From positions 1,054,001-1,118,000 of the forward strand of contig CP003083.1 in the NCBI GenBank assembly GCA_000306725.1: DNA of 64,000 nucleotides. Reading direction: 5' to 3'. The position numbers were made by a program, and so were the translations under genes. Below the pieces are notes generated by a model, which saw only the letters and a list, made by a program, of their open reading frames with translations, was not told where the DNA came from and did no database searches. Every line of letters begins with the position of its first letter. Position 1 is the stretch's first letter. This stretch comes from Methanolobus psychrophilus R15. Its GTDB lineage: Archaea > Halobacteriota > Methanosarcinia > Methanosarcinales > Methanosarcinaceae. This document shows positions 62,492-64,000 of this stretch, piece by piece.

Positions 62492-64000
62492 ATGAATAAA
62501 AACAAGCGATATAGTAAATCACATCTATCCCTCCTTGCAATCGTGTTGGTGGCCATGGCCCTGACACCTGCATCCGCGCAGGACAGCGTCCGGATAGAGA
62601 TGCCCGATAATGTAGCATCCGGAGAGATGTTCAAAGTAGTCCTTATCATCGATGACCCGCTGGTAAGGGAACTGACACGCACCATAGATATAACGAGGAA
62701 CGGCGGAAGGATCCTGCTAAAGATGGAGGGAGACATAAATAACCCCTCACAGATAGAATACGCCGGACAGGAGAGAATAGTATTCGATGCGGTCAAGTTC
62801 TCAGGTTTCCAGGACGGAGATGAGGAGTCTACCCTGATCTTCCAATTCTTTGGCAACACCGGAGAAATACAGAATAAATATCCTGACTGGAAGCCATCAT
62901 ATCCTGATTACATAGTCAAAATCTCAAAGAAGGTGCATGCATCTCCCGTAAGCTTCTCTGTTGAGACACCAGAGTTCCCTAATACTGAAACCAGCAGGTT
63001 TGAAACGGATTACTGGGACAAGGTTATTTTCACCCCTGTATTCAGGTATGTTGAGAGTGACTACTATGCAAGAACAAGTTTGTACCGAGGAGATTTTAGC
63101 AGGGGGACGAGCTACTTTACGTATGATGGGTATCTGGTTGAAAGATATTTCAGTAAAGAAGATCTGAACAACCCCCCGGAAAATACTAAAGTGTCCAGTT
63201 ATAGTTATGGCACCTTCGGACAGGAAGGAGCATCAATAGGTTATTACTCATTGAAATGGTCGCCAACGAGTAAAGTCACACATAAAGATCCTGCCACTCT
63301 TGAGCTATACGATGTATATGACATCTCCGTAAGCTACACCTATGCAGTGCTGATCAATGATTTTCTCCTATATCACGGCAACATCATACAAAGAATGAAA
63401 GTCAAAGAGTCCGAAATAGAGGATGCTGTGAGTGAATTTGAGGAAGAGTGCCACAGAATAGTCATGAGCCAGAAATATACACCCATAGCAATGGGAAGTG
63501 GTACACATCCACCTATTCTTGAAACGAACCTGCCGGTTTCCGGGAAGAAAAGTGTTTCAATTTACGGCTACGTGGTTGATGCGGATGGAAATCCTATGCC
63601 GTATGCTCAATTGACTGTGAAGGTGAAAGGTGAAACATTCAAAGGGAGTACGGACAAGGACGGAGACTTCAGGATACCGCTCACAATAGAGTTAAACGAT
63701 AAAGAGGATGATGTCAAAGTACAATTATGGGTTGACTTCAATTACGAAAGAGATGGAAAGAATTACTTCAAGGTATACGATCTGAGCGGCAGCACATACG
63801 AGAGTGTGTGGTACCATAAGGAATTCAGGCTCAAAGATCATCAGGATATCGAGGCGAATATAAGGCTCAACGGAGCATGGGATAATAAAGCCGGCAGTAG
63901 CACAGGACAGCTTTCAGACCTCAAAAGTCTTTCTGTGATATATGCCCACATGCACGAGGCAGTGGATTTCTGTCTTGTGGAATTGAAAGCAGACGTGGAC
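62492..64000 (+). CDS. Large secreted protein, 3' end outside window
   Basis: 503 codons without a stop, from the ATG at 62492. Signal peptide (HLSLLAIVLVAMALTPASAQ), a long beta-rich domain, and near residues 350-410 a carboxypeptidase-regulatory-like fold (SVSIYGYVVDADGNPMPYAQ, STDKDGDFRIPL). Such proteins are surface proteins of methanogens, often ending in a PEF- or PGF-type tag or an S-layer anchor, which would lie beyond the window. Function unknown. It is next to the PEF-CTERM gene and on the same strand. Confidence 0.75.
   Translation, partial: MNKNKRYSKSHLSLLAIVLVAMALTPASAQDSVRIEMPDNVASGEMFKVVLIIDDPLVRELTRTIDITRNGGRILLKMEGDINNPSQIEYAGQERIVFDAVKFSGFQDGDEESTLIFQFFGNTGEIQNKYPDWKPSYPDYIVKISKKVHASPVSFSVETPEFPNTETSRFETDYWDKVIFTPVFRYVESDYYARTSLYRGDFSRGTSYFTYDGYLVERYFSKEDLNNPPENTKVSSYSYGTFGQEGASIGYYSLKWSPTSKVTHKDPATLELYDVYDISVSYTYAVLINDFLLYHGNIIQRMKVKESEIEDAVSEFEEECHRIVMSQKYTPIAMGSGTHPPILETNLPVSGKKSVSIYGYVVDADGNPMPYAQLTVKVKGETFKGSTDKDGDFRIPLTIELNDKEDDVKVQLWVDFNYERDGKNYFKVYDLSGSTYESVWYHKEFRLKDHQDIEANIRLNGAWDNKAGSSTGQLSDLKSLSVIYAHMHEAVDFCLVELKADVD

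Overview
The window comes from a methanogenic archaeon, most likely in the Methanosarcinales. It carries an archaeal ribosomal/RNA polymerase block (rps13, rps4, rps11, rpoD with an Fe-S domain), CDP-archaeol synthase, a cis-prenyltransferase, archaeal promoter-like TATA boxes, split CcmF haem-lyase genes, DUF2769 and DUF2551 proteins, a ferredoxin-nitroreductase, an iron-sulfur flavoprotein and a PEF-CTERM surface protein. The genus cannot be fixed from the sequence alone.

Layout. 1-14.3 kb is mostly core genome: the end of uvrA, a DUF2173 protein, rubrerythrin, bacterioferritin, purB, amtB-glnK, a PHP phosphoesterase, a glutamine amidotransferase, a permuted GTPase, a ferredoxin-nitroreductase and an iron-sulfur flavoprotein. 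It is hit by an IS1-type element (2707-3447) and an IS630-type element (5898-6994) that splits a membrane-anchored protein gene. 14.3-22 kb is an accessory, decaying region: small zinc-ribbon paralogues, a secreted transglutaminase-like protein, an IS256 element inside a zinc-ribbon gene, an IS1 remnant, a beheaded Ntn-hydrolase gene, and a second IS630 copy that removes the C-terminal anchor of a secreted protein. 22-31.3 kb is core again: tRNA-Leu(CAG), argF, purD, pyrE, carS, two ccmF genes, xseB and xseA.

31,284-50,983 is a 19.7-kb integrated element. It has inserted into the coding sequence of a type II/IV secretion (archaeal pilus-type) ATPase, just ahead of its Walker A domain. The two ends share a 14-bp core, TTCCTGAAGGAATA. 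Removing the element with one core copy restores a single frame of 859 codons. It carries a tyrosine recombinase beside the right end, small DNA-binding proteins (SpoVT-AbrB-like and ribbon-helix-helix), an AAA+ replication-type ATPase with an eight-copy iteron array and AT-rich core, a complete type I restriction-modification system (hsdR-hsdS-hsdM), several secreted or membrane proteins, a 295-bp MITE with perfect target duplication, a GC-rich structured block, and an 11-copy dispersed motif. It looks like an integrated plasmid or plasmid-like mobile element whose excision would repair the ATPase gene.

50.98-64 kb is core again: the catalytic half of the ATPase and its GspF/FlaJ-type membrane partner, a flavin reductase, ferredoxin and radical-SAM group, DUF2551, the cis-prenyltransferase, twin tRNA-Leu(GAG) genes, the rps13-rps4-rps11-rpoD operon with a hairpin-rich leader, an MFS transporter, a PEF-CTERM protein and the start of a large secreted protein that runs off the window.
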